Notes: generated by a model from the letters alone, not told the origin. A DNA stretch of 64,000 bases from Mycobacterium sp. 1164985.4 (GCF_001668575.1 NZ_LZMD01000058.1:1-64000), one strand, 5' to 3'; positions 1 through 8,846 are shown, numbered from the stretch's first letter. Numbers and translations: made by a program.

Positions 1-285
1 GTCTAGCCCCGCACCGGGTTCGGTGACGCCGAAGCAGACATGCAGATCGCCGTTGACTATCCGCGGCAGGGTCTCGGCCTTGAGCTCGTCGGAGCCATGC
101 TTGACGACGGGTTGCATGCCGAAGATCGACAGGTGGATGGCGCTCGCGCCGTTCATCGCGGCCCCGGAACGCGACACCTCCTCGAGCAGCAGCGTCGCTT
201 CCGTGATCCCGAGACCCTGCCGCGGATAGTCAACGGCGATCTGCATGTCTGCTTCGGCGTCACCGAACCCGGTGCGGGGCTAGAC
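1..285. repeat. Inverted duplication (fold-back) at window start, 77-bp perfect arms
   Basis: Bases 1-77 are the exact reverse complement of 209-285. Bases 78-208, read on the minus strand, continue in frame into 209-285: the reverse complement of 1-208 encodes acyl-CoA dehydrogenase sequence (ITEATLLLEEVSRSG, then AIHLSIFGMQPVVKHGSDEL, then ETLPRIVNGDLHV) that belongs directly upstream of the dehydrogenase continuing from 286. So 1-208 is an inverted copy of the gene's own 5' part, not a new coding sequence. A chimeric amplification or assembly junction at a contig end is the simplest explanation; a real inversion is possible. The copy reaches base 1, so its full length is unknown. Confidence 0.93.
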
Positions 286-1050
286 ACTTCGCGCATCACC
301 ACCTTCGCCAAACGCGAGGGCGACAAGTACCGGGTCAACGGCCGCAAGGTGTGGATCTCCAAGGCGTTGGAGTCGGAGAAGATCCTGCTGCTGACCAGGA
401 CCACACCGTTTGACGAGGTCACCAAGAAGACCGACGGCATGACGCTGTTCCTCACCGACCTCGATCCCGACCGCGTCGACATCAGGCCCATCAAGAAGAT
501 GGGACGCAACGCGGTCAGCTCCAACGAGGTGTTCATCGATGACCTGATGGTGCCCGTTGAGCACCGCGTCGGCGAAGAGGGCAAGGGCTTCAAGTACATC
601 CTCGACGGCCTGAACCCCGAGAGGATGCTGATCGCGGCCGAGGCGCTGGGCATCGGGCGGGTGGCGCTGGAGAAGGCCGTCAAGTACGGCAACGAACGTC
701 ACGTGTTCAACCGGCCGATCGGCATGAATCAGGGCCTGCAGTTCCCGCTCGCGGACTCCCTGGCCCGGCTCGACGCGGCCGAGCTGGTGTTGCGCAAGGC
801 CACCTGGCTCTACGACAACGGCAAACCCTGTGGGCGAGAGGCCAATACGGCGAAGTATCTGTGCGCCGACGCCGGCTTCGGCGCCGCCGACCGGGCCCTG
901 CAGCTGCACGGCGGCATGGGCTACTCGGAGGAGTATCACGTCTCCCGCTACTTCCGTGAGTCGCGGCTGATGAAGATCGCGCCGGTGAGCCAGGAGATGA
1001 TCCTCAACTTCCTCGGCGAGCATGTTCTCGGACTGCCGCGCAGCTACTGA
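209..1050 (+). CDS. Acyl-CoA dehydrogenase, 5' end missing/inverted
   Basis: A FadE-type flavoenzyme that oxidises an acyl-CoA to the 2-enoyl-CoA. In-frame sequence from 211 shows the family motif FGVTEPGAGLD, then KVWISKA, the ERMLIAAEALGIGR helix and the C-terminal LHGGMGYSEEYHVSRYFRESR segment that carries active-site and FAD contacts. About 279 residues are readable, against 380-400 for a full enzyme. The ATG at 40 would give a false N-terminus because bases 1-208 are an inverted copy; the true N-terminal part (GITEATLLLEEVSRSG onward) is read on the minus strand of 208-1. First gene of the forward operon ending at 6191; the next start lies 19 bp downstream behind GGAGGAG. Confidence 0.9.
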
Positions 1051-1069
1051 CGGAGGAGCGCAACCACTG

Positions 1070-1828
1070 ATGGTCAACTATTTCGATCTGTCCGGCCGTT
1101 CGGCGTTGGTGACCGGTGCCGCGGGCGGTATCGGTTCGGCCGTCGCGCAGGCTCTCGCCGACGCCGGCGCCGCGGTGCTCGTCACCGACCTGGACAAGGA
1201 TGCCGCTGCGGCTGTGGCCGAACGCATTTCGGCCGGCGGCGGTCGTGCCGAGTCCGCTGCGCTGGACGTTTCCGACCGCGATTCGGCCGACAACGCCGCC
1301 GCCCAGGCGGCCGCGCTCGCCGACGGCGCCCTGCACATCGTGGTCAACAACGCCGGCGTGACCAAGCCCGCGATGTTCGAGAAGACGACGCAGGAGGCGT
1401 TCCGGCTGCTGTTCGACATTCACGTGATGGGCGCGTTCAACGTCACTCAGGCCGCACTGCCGCACATTCCGACCGCCGGGACCGGGCGCATCGTCAACGT
1501 CACGTCGGCCGCGGGGCTGACGGGCACGCTGGGTCAGGTCAACTATTCGGCGGCCAAGGCGGGCATCATCGGATTCACGAAATCCCTTGCGCGCGAACTG
1601 GCGACCAAGAAGATCATGGTCAACGCGCTGGCGCCGCTGGCAGCGACCCCGATGACGGAGACCATCCGCACCAACGAGAAGTTTGCAGCCAACATGATGA
1701 ATCGCATTCCGATGAAGCGGTGGGCGGACCCTCAGGAGGTCGCGGGCGCGTTCGTGTTCATGGCGTCCGATGCCGCGTCCTACATCACCGGACAGGTGCT
1801 GCCGGTCGACGGCGGAATGGTCATGTGA
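1070..1828 (+). CDS. SDR-family oxidoreductase (FabG/3-hydroxyacyl-CoA dehydrogenase-like)
   Basis: A 252-residue classical short-chain dehydrogenase. Visible motifs are TGAAGGIG (nucleotide-binding turn, residues about 14-21), NNAG, and the catalytic Ser and YSAAK. The acidic residue after the second strand (VTDLDKD) suggests preference for NAD(H). The ATG at 1070 was chosen because GGAGGAG lies at 1052-1058; an earlier in-frame ATG at 1022 lies inside the upstream gene. It sits between acyl-CoA dehydrogenase and CoA-transferase genes, which fits oxidation of a 3-hydroxyacyl-CoA or ring alcohol. The stop overlaps the GTG start of the next gene. Confidence 0.9.
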   Translation: MVNYFDLSGRSALVTGAAGGIGSAVAQALADAGAAVLVTDLDKDAAAAVAERISAGGGRAESAALDVSDRDSADNAAAQAAALADGALHIVVNNAGVTKPAMFEKTTQEAFRLLFDIHVMGAFNVTQAALPHIPTAGTGRIVNVTSAAGLTGTLGQVNYSAAKAGIIGFTKSLARELATKKIMVNALAPLAATPMTETIRTNEKFAANMMNRIPMKRWADPQEVAGAFVFMASDAASYITGQVLPVDGGMVM

Positions 1829-3045
1829 GCGCCCCAGCGCCACTGAGCGGCGTCACGGTCGTCGCGATGGAACAGGCCGTGGCCGCCCCGATGTGCACCC
1901 GGGTGCTCGCCGACTTCGGTGCCCGCGTGATCAAGGTGGAGAACCCCAACGGCGGCGATTTCGCCCGCGACTACGACGACGTGGTGAACGGGCCCGGTGG
2001 TTTGGCCGCGCATTTCGTCTGGGCCAACCGCGGCAAGGAGTCGGTGACGCTGAACACCAAAGCACCCGAGGGTATCGACCTTCTGCACCGCCTGTTGGAC
2101 CGGGCGGATGCGTTCGTGTCGAACCTCGCGCCGGGTGCGACCGCGCGGATGGGCTTGGCCCCCAGTGACCTCGCGACAAGGCATCCCAACGTGATCCCGG
2201 TCGAGATCGACGGCTACGGCCCCGGCGGGCCGATCTCCCACAAGCGTGCCTACGACCTTCTCGTACAGGCGGAGTCGGGATCGTGCGCGGTCACGGGCTA
2301 CCCGGGGATGCCCGCCAAGCCGGGACCCGCGATGGCCGATTTCTCGACGGGCCTGTACGCGGCGATCTCCATCCTGGCGCTCCTGGTCGGACGAGGCAGG
2401 GGCAATGCCGGGGCCGCGAGCCAGTCGGTTGCACTGAGCCTGTTCGACGTGATGACCGACGTGATGGGATATCAGTTGACATACACCCAGCATTCGGGCA
2501 TCGACCAGGAACCGCTCGGCGTCGGCTCACCCGCCGTCGCGCCGTACGGGGCGTTTCCGACGCGCGACGGTCAGACGGTGGTGCTCGGCACGACCAACGA
2601 CCGGGAGTGGCAGCGGGTGGCCCGCGAGATCATCGATCGCCCCGACCTCGCCGAGGATCCCCGCTTCGCCACCAACCCTGACCGCTGCGCCCACCGCGAG
2701 ATCCTGGAGGAAGCCATCGGATCGTGGTGTGCCCAGCGTGATCTCGCCGAGATCCAGAAGATCGCCGACGACGCCGGGATCGGCAACTCGCGGTACAACC
2801 TGCCCAGTGAGGTCGTCGCACACCCCCACCTCACCGCTCGGGACCGGTGGCGCACCGTCGCCACCCCCAAGGGTGACATCCGCGCGCTGCGCCCCCCGCC
2901 GGTGATCACCGGCTTCGAGCAACCGATGGGAGCGGTACCCGGTTTGGGCCAGCACACCGATGCCGTACTGGGTGAATTGGGGCTGACGGCAGAGGATCTC
3001 GCGCGGCTACGTGCCGACGGAGTGATCGGGCCCGCGTACCAGTGA
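1825..3045 (+). CDS. CaiB/BaiF (family III) CoA-transferase
   Basis: A 406-residue family III CoA-transferase or alpha-methylacyl-CoA racemase relative. The N-terminus has the typical sequence LSGVTVVAMEQAVAAPMCTR, followed by LADFGARVIKVENPNGGDFAR, where the Asp expected to carry the acyl anhydride lies further on. GLGQHTDAVLGELGL near the C-terminus is also characteristic. Start GTG at 1825 overlaps the upstream TGA by 3 bp and gives the standard family N-terminus. In this operon it probably activates a carboxylic acid by transferring CoA before beta-oxidation; racemase activity cannot be excluded. Confidence 0.9.
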   Translation: MSAPAPLSGVTVVAMEQAVAAPMCTRVLADFGARVIKVENPNGGDFARDYDDVVNGPGGLAAHFVWANRGKESVTLNTKAPEGIDLLHRLLDRADAFVSNLAPGATARMGLAPSDLATRHPNVIPVEIDGYGPGGPISHKRAYDLLVQAESGSCAVTGYPGMPAKPGPAMADFSTGLYAAISILALLVGRGRGNAGAASQSVALSLFDVMTDVMGYQLTYTQHSGIDQEPLGVGSPAVAPYGAFPTRDGQTVVLGTTNDREWQRVAREIIDRPDLAEDPRFATNPDRCAHREILEEAIGSWCAQRDLAEIQKIADDAGIGNSRYNLPSEVVAHPHLTARDRWRTVATPKGDIRALRPPPVITGFEQPMGAVPGLGQHTDAVLGELGLTAEDLARLRADGVIGPAYQ

Positions 3046-3848
3046 GCGATGACGTGCTGCTGAGTTCCGACAGCGACGGGGTGCGGACCCTGACGCTGAA
3101 CCGGCCGGACCGCAAGAACGCGATCAACGCGCAATTGTGGGGGGACCTGGCCGATGCCCTGCGGGCGGCCGCCCGCGACACCGAGCTTCGCGCATTGGTG
3201 ATCACCGGCGCGGGTGGGGCGTTCTGCTCGGGCGCCGACATCGGCACACCCGAGGACATCCACCCGCGACACAAGTTACGGCGGCTCACCGATGTCGCGC
3301 TCGCACTGCACGAACTGTCCGTACCCACCATCGCCAAGGTGACCGGGGTTGCGGTCGGGGCCGGCTGGAACCTGGCGCTCGGTTGTGACTTCGTGGTGGC
3401 GACGCCGGATGCCCGGTTCTGCCAGATCTTTTCGAAGCGCGGCCTGTCGGTCGACCTCGGCGGTTCGTGGCTGCTGCCCAAACTGGTGGGCCTGCAACAG
3501 GCCAAGCGGCTGGTGTTGCTGGCCGACATGGTCGACGCCGCGGAGGCCCACTCCCTGGGCTTGGTCACCTGGGTGCGGTCCGCCGATGAGATCGACGGCT
3601 TCGTCGGCGATCTGGCGGCCCGGCTCGCAGCGGGCCCACCGGTCGCCTTGGCGCAGAGCAAGGCGCTGCTCAACGACGGGGCCAACGCGACGCTGCGTGA
3701 GGCGCTGGCCAATGAGGCCCGCGCACAACCGGGCAACTTCGCGACCGCGGATTCGGCGGAGGCCTATGCCGCGTTCGCCGCTAAACGCGAGGCCGTATTT
3801 ACTGGTCGATGGGTGATCAGGCCCGGATCGGAGAAGAACAATGCGTGA
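3042..3848 (+). CDS. Enoyl-CoA hydratase/isomerase family protein
   Basis: A 268-residue crotonase-fold protein. It has LTLNRPDRKNAINAQLW near the N-terminus, the oxyanion-hole segment GAGGAFCSGADIG, and LSVDLGGSWLLPKLVG. In the last segment Asp occupies the place of the second catalytic Glu, as in PaaG-like isomerases, so isomerase or another crotonase reaction is as likely as plain hydration. The GTG start overlaps the CoA-transferase stop by 4 bp and the next ATG overlaps its own stop by 8 bp, so translation of the operon is probably coupled. Confidence 0.88.
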   Translation: MSDDVLLSSDSDGVRTLTLNRPDRKNAINAQLWGDLADALRAAARDTELRALVITGAGGAFCSGADIGTPEDIHPRHKLRRLTDVALALHELSVPTIAKVTGVAVGAGWNLALGCDFVVATPDARFCQIFSKRGLSVDLGGSWLLPKLVGLQQAKRLVLLADMVDAAEAHSLGLVTWVRSADEIDGFVGDLAARLAAGPPVALAQSKALLNDGANATLREALANEARAQPGNFATADSAEAYAAFAAKREAVFTGRWVIRPGSEKNNA

Positions 3849-4986
3849 AACGGTGATCGTGGAGGCGGTGCGCACGCCGGTCGGCAAGCGCAACGGTGGA
3901 CTGTCGGACATGCACGCCGCCGATCTCTCGGCGATCGTGCTCAACGCGCTGGTCGAGCGGGCGGGCATCGACCCCGAGATCGTCGACGACGTGGTGTGGG
4001 GCTGCGTGTCGCAGGTCGGCGACCAGTCGAGCAACATCGGCCGCTACGCGGTGCTCGCGGCGGGCTGGCCCGAAACCATCCCCGGCACCACGGTCAACCG
4101 CGCCTGCGGATCGAGCCAACAGGCGCTGGACTTCGCGGTCCACGCGGTGATGTCGGGTCAGCAGGACGTCGTCGTCGCCGGAGGGGTCGAGGTGATGAGC
4201 CGAGTGCCGCTCGGCTCAGCGCGGGCCACCGGAATGCCGTACGGCCCCAAAGTGCTGGAGCGCTACGGCGACTTCTCGTTCAACCAGGGAATCTCGGCGG
4301 AGTTGATCGCCCAGAAGTGGGGGTTCTCGCGCACCCGGCTCGACGAGTATTCGGTGCGCTCGCATGAATTGGCCGCCGCGGCTCAGGACAACGGCGCATT
4401 CGAATCCCAGATCATGCCCGTGTTCACCGACGGCGAGCCCGTCGTGGCCGACGAAGGAGTGCGGCGGGGGAGCACGGTGGAGAAACTCGCGGGGCTCAAG
4501 CCGGCCTTCAAGGACGACGGTGTGATTCACGCGGGGAACTCGTCGCAGATCTCCGACGGGGCCGCCGCGCTGCTGGTGATGGCCGCCGACAACGCCGTGG
4601 CGCTGGGCCTGAGCCCGATCGCCCGCTACCGCGCGGGCGCGGTGACGGGCGCCGATCCGGTGCTGATGTTGACCGGACCGATCCCGGCGACGGACAAGGT
4701 CTTGCACAAGGCCGGAGTGAGCCTCGACGAGGTCGGCGTGTTCGAGGTCAACGAGGCATTCGCCCCGGTTCCACTGGCATGGCTGGCCGAGACCGGCGCC
4801 GACGAAAGCAAGCTCAACCCGCTCGGCGGGGCGATCGCACTGGGACACCCGCTCGGCGCCTCGGGTGCGGTCCTGATGACGCGGATGCTCAACCACATGC
4901 GCGGCAACGGGATTCGATTCGGTCTGCAGACCATGTGTGAGGGTGGCGGAACCGCGAACGCCACCCTGGTAGAACTCATCGCCTAG
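3841..4986 (+). CDS. Thiolase (acetyl-CoA acyltransferase, FadA-type)
   Basis: A 381-residue thiolase that cleaves a 3-ketoacyl-CoA. The nucleophile is Cys89 in NRACGSSQQALD. The C-terminal catalytic His lies in GHPLGASGAV and the second Cys in CEGGGTANA, so all catalytic residues are present. Length is usual for degradative thiolases; sterol-side-chain thiolases (FadA5 type) share this architecture but the sequence alone does not fix the substrate. Directly follows the crotonase with an 8-bp overlap; a 56-bp gap separates it from the next dehydrogenase. Confidence 0.93.
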   Translation: MRETVIVEAVRTPVGKRNGGLSDMHAADLSAIVLNALVERAGIDPEIVDDVVWGCVSQVGDQSSNIGRYAVLAAGWPETIPGTTVNRACGSSQQALDFAVHAVMSGQQDVVVAGGVEVMSRVPLGSARATGMPYGPKVLERYGDFSFNQGISAELIAQKWGFSRTRLDEYSVRSHELAAAAQDNGAFESQIMPVFTDGEPVVADEGVRRGSTVEKLAGLKPAFKDDGVIHAGNSSQISDGAAALLVMAADNAVALGLSPIARYRAGAVTGADPVLMLTGPIPATDKVLHKAGVSLDEVGVFEVNEAFAPVPLAWLAETGADESKLNPLGGAIALGHPLGASGAVLMTRMLNHMRGNGIRFGLQTMCEGGGTANATLVELIA

Positions 4987-5042
4987 CGATTGCGGCAGAA
5001 CTCGCCGCCTGACGACCCGGCCCTGGATCACGGAGGACCCGC

Positions 5043-6191
5043 GTGCAACGAGACCTGTTCACCGACGACCACGAGGCATTCCGCGAACTCGCCCGCGACT
5101 TCGTCGAGAAGGAGGTGGTTCCGCACTATCCCGAGTGGGAGAAGGCCGGCCGCATGCCTCGGCAGGTGTTCAAGCAGATGGGCTCGCTGGGCATGCTGGG
5201 CATGGCGATCCCCGAAGAGTACGGCGGAGGCGGCATCCCGGACTACCGCTACAACGTCGTACTTCAGGAGGAGGCCGCGCGCGCACTGGTCACGCTGTCG
5301 ACCGTGCGTACCCAGCTCGAGGTGATCCTGCCGTACTTTCTACACTACGCGAACGACGAGCAACGTAAGCGTTGGTTCCCGGGGCTCGCGGCCGGTGAAC
5401 TGCTGACCGCCGTCGCGATGACGGAACCAGGCACCGGATCCGACCTCGCCGGTGTACGCACCACCGCGGTCCGTGACGGCGACGACTGGATACTCAACGG
5501 CGCCAAGACCTTCATCACCGGCGGCATGCAGGCCGATCTGGTGATCGCCGTTGCGCGGACCTCGACCGATCCCGACAACCGGCGCAAGGGGCTGTCCCTG
5601 TTCGTCGTCGAGGACGGCATGCCCGGGTTCACCCGCGGTCGCGAGCTGGAGAAGATGGGCTGCAAGGTCCAGGACACCGCCGAACTGTCGTTCGTTGACG
5701 TGCGCGTGCCCGCGACCAACATGCTGGGGGAGGAGGGCGAAGCCTTCAGCTACCTCGGTCACAACCTGCCCCAGGAGCGGCTGACCGTCGCGGTCGGATC
5801 GGTGGCCCAAGCGCGCTCGGCGATCGCCGCCGCGATCGACTACACCAAGAGCCGCAAGGCATTCGGCACGCCGGTGGCGTCGTTCCAGAACACCAAGTTC
5901 GAGCTGGCGGCGTGTTCGACCGAGGTCGAGGCCGCGCAGGCGATGCTCGACCGCGCCGTGGCCCTGCACGTCGAGGGTCAGTTGTCGGGTGCCGACGCCG
6001 CACGCGTCAAGCTGTTCTGCACCGAGATGCAGCAACGGGTGGTGGACCGCTGCCTGCAGTTGTTCGGCGGCTACGGCTACATGATGGAGTATCCGATCGC
6101 GCGGCTGTACACCGACGCCCGGGTCGCCCGCATCTACGCCGGAACCAGCGAGGTGATGAAGGTGATCATCGCCAAGTCGCTGGGCTTGTAG
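5043..6191 (+). CDS. Acyl-CoA dehydrogenase (FadE-type)
   Basis: A complete 382-residue enzyme. It shows the helical N-terminal domain with MAIPEEYGGGGIPDYRY, AMTEPGTGSDLAGVRT (FAD/substrate loop), NGAKTFITGG in the beta domain, and the C-terminal LQLFGGYGYMMEYPIARLYTDARVARIYAGTSEVMK. The last stretch is typical of medium-chain or isovaleryl-type dehydrogenases. The GTG start at 5043 follows an A/G-rich GGAGGA at 5032-5037. Last gene of the first forward operon; its stop is followed at once by a hairpin that separates it from the convergent F420-type gene. Confidence 0.92.
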   Translation: MQRDLFTDDHEAFRELARDFVEKEVVPHYPEWEKAGRMPRQVFKQMGSLGMLGMAIPEEYGGGGIPDYRYNVVLQEEAARALVTLSTVRTQLEVILPYFLHYANDEQRKRWFPGLAAGELLTAVAMTEPGTGSDLAGVRTTAVRDGDDWILNGAKTFITGGMQADLVIAVARTSTDPDNRRKGLSLFVVEDGMPGFTRGRELEKMGCKVQDTAELSFVDVRVPATNMLGEEGEAFSYLGHNLPQERLTVAVGSVAQARSAIAAAIDYTKSRKAFGTPVASFQNTKFELAACSTEVEAAQAMLDRAVALHVEGQLSGADAARVKLFCTEMQQRVVDRCLQLFGGYGYMMEYPIARLYTDARVARIYAGTSEVMKVIIAKSLGL

Positions 6192-6243
6192 CGATTTGGG
6201 TGCGCTATTGGTCGCTGATCGACTGGTAGCGCACCGAAACCAC
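6191..6243. repeat. Intergenic hairpin repeat (copy 1 of 2), possible bidirectional terminator
   Basis: GGTGCGCTA and TAGCGCACC form a 9-bp perfect stem around a loop of about 19 bases, in the 51-bp gap between two convergent genes. A closely related sequence occurs at 33526-33578 (shared GATTTnGGTGC at one end and TGGTAGCGCACCGAA at the other). There is no T-tract, so it is an unproven terminator; it could equally be a mobile-type intergenic palindrome. Confidence 0.6.
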
Positions 6244-7163
6244 TAGGCGAGCTGCGGTTTGATCTCCTCGATGACCCACTGCGCATAGTCGAGGTACTCG
6301 TCGACACCGCTGACGGGTGGCAGAGGCACCGCGCTCACGGTCACGCCCTGCTGCGCGAGCCAGCCCAAGCGGTCGACGATCTCGCCGTCGCTCATACCCG
6401 GCCGTCCGTCCGGATCATTCTGCGCCACATGGCCTTCGCCGACTCGATTCGTGCCCAAACCGTGCACCACGTCGAAGGGACGCCCGTCGTAGCCCGGCTG
6501 GGACTTGATGAAGTCCAGGCGTTCGGCGATCCTCTCGGGTGGAGTGAGAAACGACCACCACCCCGATGCGTACTTCGCCGCCCTGCGAAGCGCGGCGTCG
6601 GCGTCGCCGCCGATCCAAATGGGGAGATGGGGCTTCTGGATCGGTTTGGGTTCGAACGCGATGTCCTCGAAAGACACGTACTTGCCGTCGAACCGGGGCG
6701 AGTCGCTGGTCCACAGTTCGACGATCGCAGCCAGGTATTCGTCGGCGATGCGGCCCCGTTCCCGGAACGGGACGCCGAGAAGGTCGAATTCGCGTTCCAG
6801 CCATCCCACCCCGAACGTGACCATCATGCGGCCACTGCTCATCCAGTCGGCGGTGGCCAACGACTTCGCCAATACGATCGGATGCTGCAGCGGCAGCACC
6901 GTGATGCACGAATTGAGCATGATGCGCTCGGTGGCACCGGCCAGGTACGCCTGCGCGACGGTCGACTGCAGATAGTGCGGACCGGACAATTCGACGTGCT
7001 CGTTGGGGATCACGAAATGCTCGGGCACGGCGATCATGTCGTAGCCCCACTCGTCGGCACACTTGGCCATCCGCGTCTGGTCGGCGCCGGTGACCGACGC
7101 CTCCCACGGCTGCATCATCGCCTTGAGCCGCAGCATGTGCGGCAGATTGAAGACAAGCTTCAC
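6243..7163 (-). CDS. LLM-class F420-dependent oxidoreductase
   Basis: A 306-residue luciferase-like TIM-barrel protein. It has WGYDMIAVPEHF near residues 38-50, then ATERIMLNSCITVLPLQHP, SSGRMMVTFGVGWLEREFD and GRIADEYLAAIVELW, the usual order in mycobacterial F420-dependent enzymes (TIGR03619-like). Probable role: hydride transfer between F420 and a substrate carbonyl, alcohol or double bond in the cytoplasm. It lies 5 bp after the mycofactocin SDR on the same strand, so the two are co-transcribed and probably act on the same intermediate. Confidence 0.88.
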   Translation of the reverse strand: MKLVFNLPHMLRLKAMMQPWEASVTGADQTRMAKCADEWGYDMIAVPEHFVIPNEHVELSGPHYLQSTVAQAYLAGATERIMLNSCITVLPLQHPIVLAKSLATADWMSSGRMMVTFGVGWLEREFDLLGVPFRERGRIADEYLAAIVELWTSDSPRFDGKYVSFEDIAFEPKPIQKPHLPIWIGGDADAALRRAAKYASGWWSFLTPPERIAERLDFIKSQPGYDGRPFDVVHGLGTNRVGEGHVAQNDPDGRPGMSDGEIVDRLGWLAQQGVTVSAVPLPPVSGVDEYLDYAQWVIEEIKPQLA

Positions 7164-7168
7164 GAGGA

Positions 7169-8008
7169 CTACTTCAGCATGCTGCCCGCGTCGACGGTGA
7201 CGGGAAGGCCGGTGATGTAGCGGGATTCGTCGGAGGCGAGGAACAGCACGGCGTTGCTCACGTCCTCGGGTTCCACCCAGCCGACGGGCAGCACGTGCAT
7301 GAACTGCGCGGCGACGGCGAGGTCATCGGGTCCGGGGTTCTCGAGGTCGGGACGGAACAGCTTCATCGTCCCCTCGTTCATGAACAGCGGTGTGTTCACG
7401 TTCGTGGGACAGACGGCGTTGACCCGGATCGAGTGCTGACCCAATTCGACGGCGAACGTGCGCATCAAGCCGATCACGCCGTGCTTGGCGGCGATGTAGT
7501 GGCCGGTGTGAGGGTACGGCTTGAGGCCGCCGACCGAGCTGGTGAGGATGATCGAGCCGCCTCTCTTTCCAGAGAGCAGGTGGGGGACCGCGGCTTTCAC
7601 GGTCTTCCACACGCCCGAGAGGTTGACGTCGATCATGTCGCGCCAGTCGTCTTCGCTGGTCTTGTCCAACGTCGCCCCACCGTTGCCGATGCCGGCGTTG
7701 GCCACGACGACGTCGAGGCGGCCCAGTTGCTCGACGCCGCCGTCCACGACCGCCTTGAGCGCGTCGTAGTCCCGCACGTCGACCTCGGCGGTGACGATGC
7801 GCCGGTTCAGGTTCTTGACGAGGTCCGCCGTTTCGGCGAGGTCATCGGGTGTCGCCCACGGGATGTCGTCGTTGCTGGAAATCTGCTTGCAGACGTCCAC
7901 GGCGATGATGTCGGCGCCCTCCTGGGCGAGGCGCACCGCGTGGCTGCGGCCTTGACCTCGTGCCGCACCGGTCACGAACGCGACTTTGCCCTCGACTCGT
8001 CCACCCAT
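7169..8008 (-). CDS. Mycofactocin-coupled SDR oxidoreductase
   Basis: A 279-residue short-chain dehydrogenase with the mycofactocin-coupled N-terminus (VEGKVAFVTGAARGQGRSH) and the insertion after the NAD-binding aspartate (AVDVCKQISSNDDIPWATP) known in that family, where NAD stays bound and is recycled by the mycofactocin redox cofactor. Catalytic residues are SSVGG and YIAAK. The ATG at 8008 follows AGAAGGTGG at the right distance; longer readings start upstream of the operator. It heads an operon with the F420-type enzyme, and its promoter gap contains TGATCGATCGATCA at 8038-8051. Likely substrate is an alcohol made by a nearby oxygenase. Confidence 0.92.
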   Translation of the reverse strand: MGGRVEGKVAFVTGAARGQGRSHAVRLAQEGADIIAVDVCKQISSNDDIPWATPDDLAETADLVKNLNRRIVTAEVDVRDYDALKAVVDGGVEQLGRLDVVVANAGIGNGGATLDKTSEDDWRDMIDVNLSGVWKTVKAAVPHLLSGKRGGSIILTSSVGGLKPYPHTGHYIAAKHGVIGLMRTFAVELGQHSIRVNAVCPTNVNTPLFMNEGTMKLFRPDLENPGPDDLAVAAQFMHVLPVGWVEPEDVSNAVLFLASDESRYITGLPVTVDAGSMLK

Positions 8009-8037
8009 GTGTCCACCTTCTGGCCGCTCGAATTGTT

Positions 8038-8051
8038 TGATCGATCGATCA
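8038..8051. promoter_or_regulatory. Perfect 14-bp palindrome TGATCGATCGATCA, putative TetR operator (copy 1)
   Basis: The palindrome sits 30 bp upstream of the SDR start, within TTTGATCGATCGATCAG. The identical site is at 8833-8846 in the promoter gap on the other side of the TetR gene. Such pairs usually bind the regulator encoded between them. Confidence 0.75.
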
Positions 8052-8147
8052 GGAGCGTGGCATCGATCCTGCTGCCTGTCAACATCCCAGTTCAGCGGGG
8101 CGGGCCGGTGGTGGTACCGAAGGGATTCGTCCGTGTGCTGCTGGGGG

Positions 8148-8762
8148 TCAATCCGACGAGCGGCGCCCATGACTCGCGCCGAGCGAATCCTTGAGCGACC
8201 GCATCCAGCGCCGCATGAACGCGCGCATCTCGTCGTGTCCGAGCGTGACGCCGACGGCGTCCTCGTTGCACAGGCTGCGCGCGATCTGCGCGATGAGCAT
8301 CGAGACGGCCACCGGCGGATAGTCGTCGAGATCGATGCCGTTTGCGCGTAGCGCGACGGTGACCGCGGCCGTCTCGATGTCGCGGACGCGCTCGGCGTAC
8401 GCCTTCAGTTCGGCGCGAATGACCTTGCGGTGGTTGGCCAGAGCCATGAATTCGGTGTTGAGACCCGTCATGCGCAGATCGCTGTTGATCAGCCAGAGCG
8501 TGTGCAACGGGTCGTCGTCGGTGAGCGCGGCGCGCATGTTCTCCAGGGACACCTCCGCGCCGGCCCGCAGCACCTCGACGAACAAGTCGTCCATCGTCGG
8601 GAAGTAGTAGTAGACCAGCGCCTGTTTGACCCCGGCCTCGGCGGCCACGCGTCGCGACGTCGCGGCGGCGTAACCCTCGTCGCGCATGATCTTGGCGGTG
8701 GCCTCGATGAGTCGTTGCCGTGCCCCGGCTTCGGCCGGTTTGGCGTTCGCGGCGCGCGGCAT
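8148..8762 (-). CDS. TetR-family transcriptional regulator
   Basis: A 204-residue one-domain regulator. The N-terminal helix-turn-helix reads RLIEATAKIMRDEGYAAATS, RRVAAEAGVKQALVYYYFP, and the remainder is an alpha-helical ligand domain. The ATG at 8762 (MPRAANAK) is preferred over a longer reading from 8822. It lies between the SDR operon and the divergent P450, each with an identical palindrome in its promoter gap, so it is inferred to repress both and its own gene. The ligand is unknown, perhaps the P450 substrate or its CoA ester. Confidence 0.9.
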   Translation of the reverse strand: MPRAANAKPAEAGARQRLIEATAKIMRDEGYAAATSRRVAAEAGVKQALVYYYFPTMDDLFVEVLRAGAEVSLENMRAALTDDDPLHTLWLINSDLRMTGLNTEFMALANHRKVIRAELKAYAERVRDIETAAVTVALRANGIDLDDYPPVAVSMLIAQIARSLCNEDAVGVTLGHDEMRAFMRRWMRSLKDSLGASHGRRSSD

Positions 8763-8832
8763 CAGCGACCCTCCGCTCGAACGCTTGCCCCTCTGTCGCG
8801 CCGTGTGATAGGCATGGCGCATCCTAACAGTT

Positions 8833-8846
8833 TGATCGATCGATCA
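8833..8846. promoter_or_regulatory. Perfect 14-bp palindrome TGATCGATCGATCA, putative TetR operator (copy 2)
   Basis: Lies in the divergent gap between the TetR gene and the P450 gene, 40 bp before the P450 ATG. The surrounding TTTGATCGATCGATCAG matches copy 1 at 8036-8052. Confidence 0.75.

Noticed and set aside
40..210. N-terminal part of a reading frame from ATG 40
   Set aside because: It translates inverted antisense sequence and does not look like acyl-CoA dehydrogenase; the real sequence is on the other strand.
1..285. Site-specific invertible switch between 77-bp inverted repeats
   Set aside because: The arm at 1-77 is a copy of coding sequence, not an independent repeat; flipping the centre would not restore a normal upstream gene sequence. 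No recombinase gene is in view.
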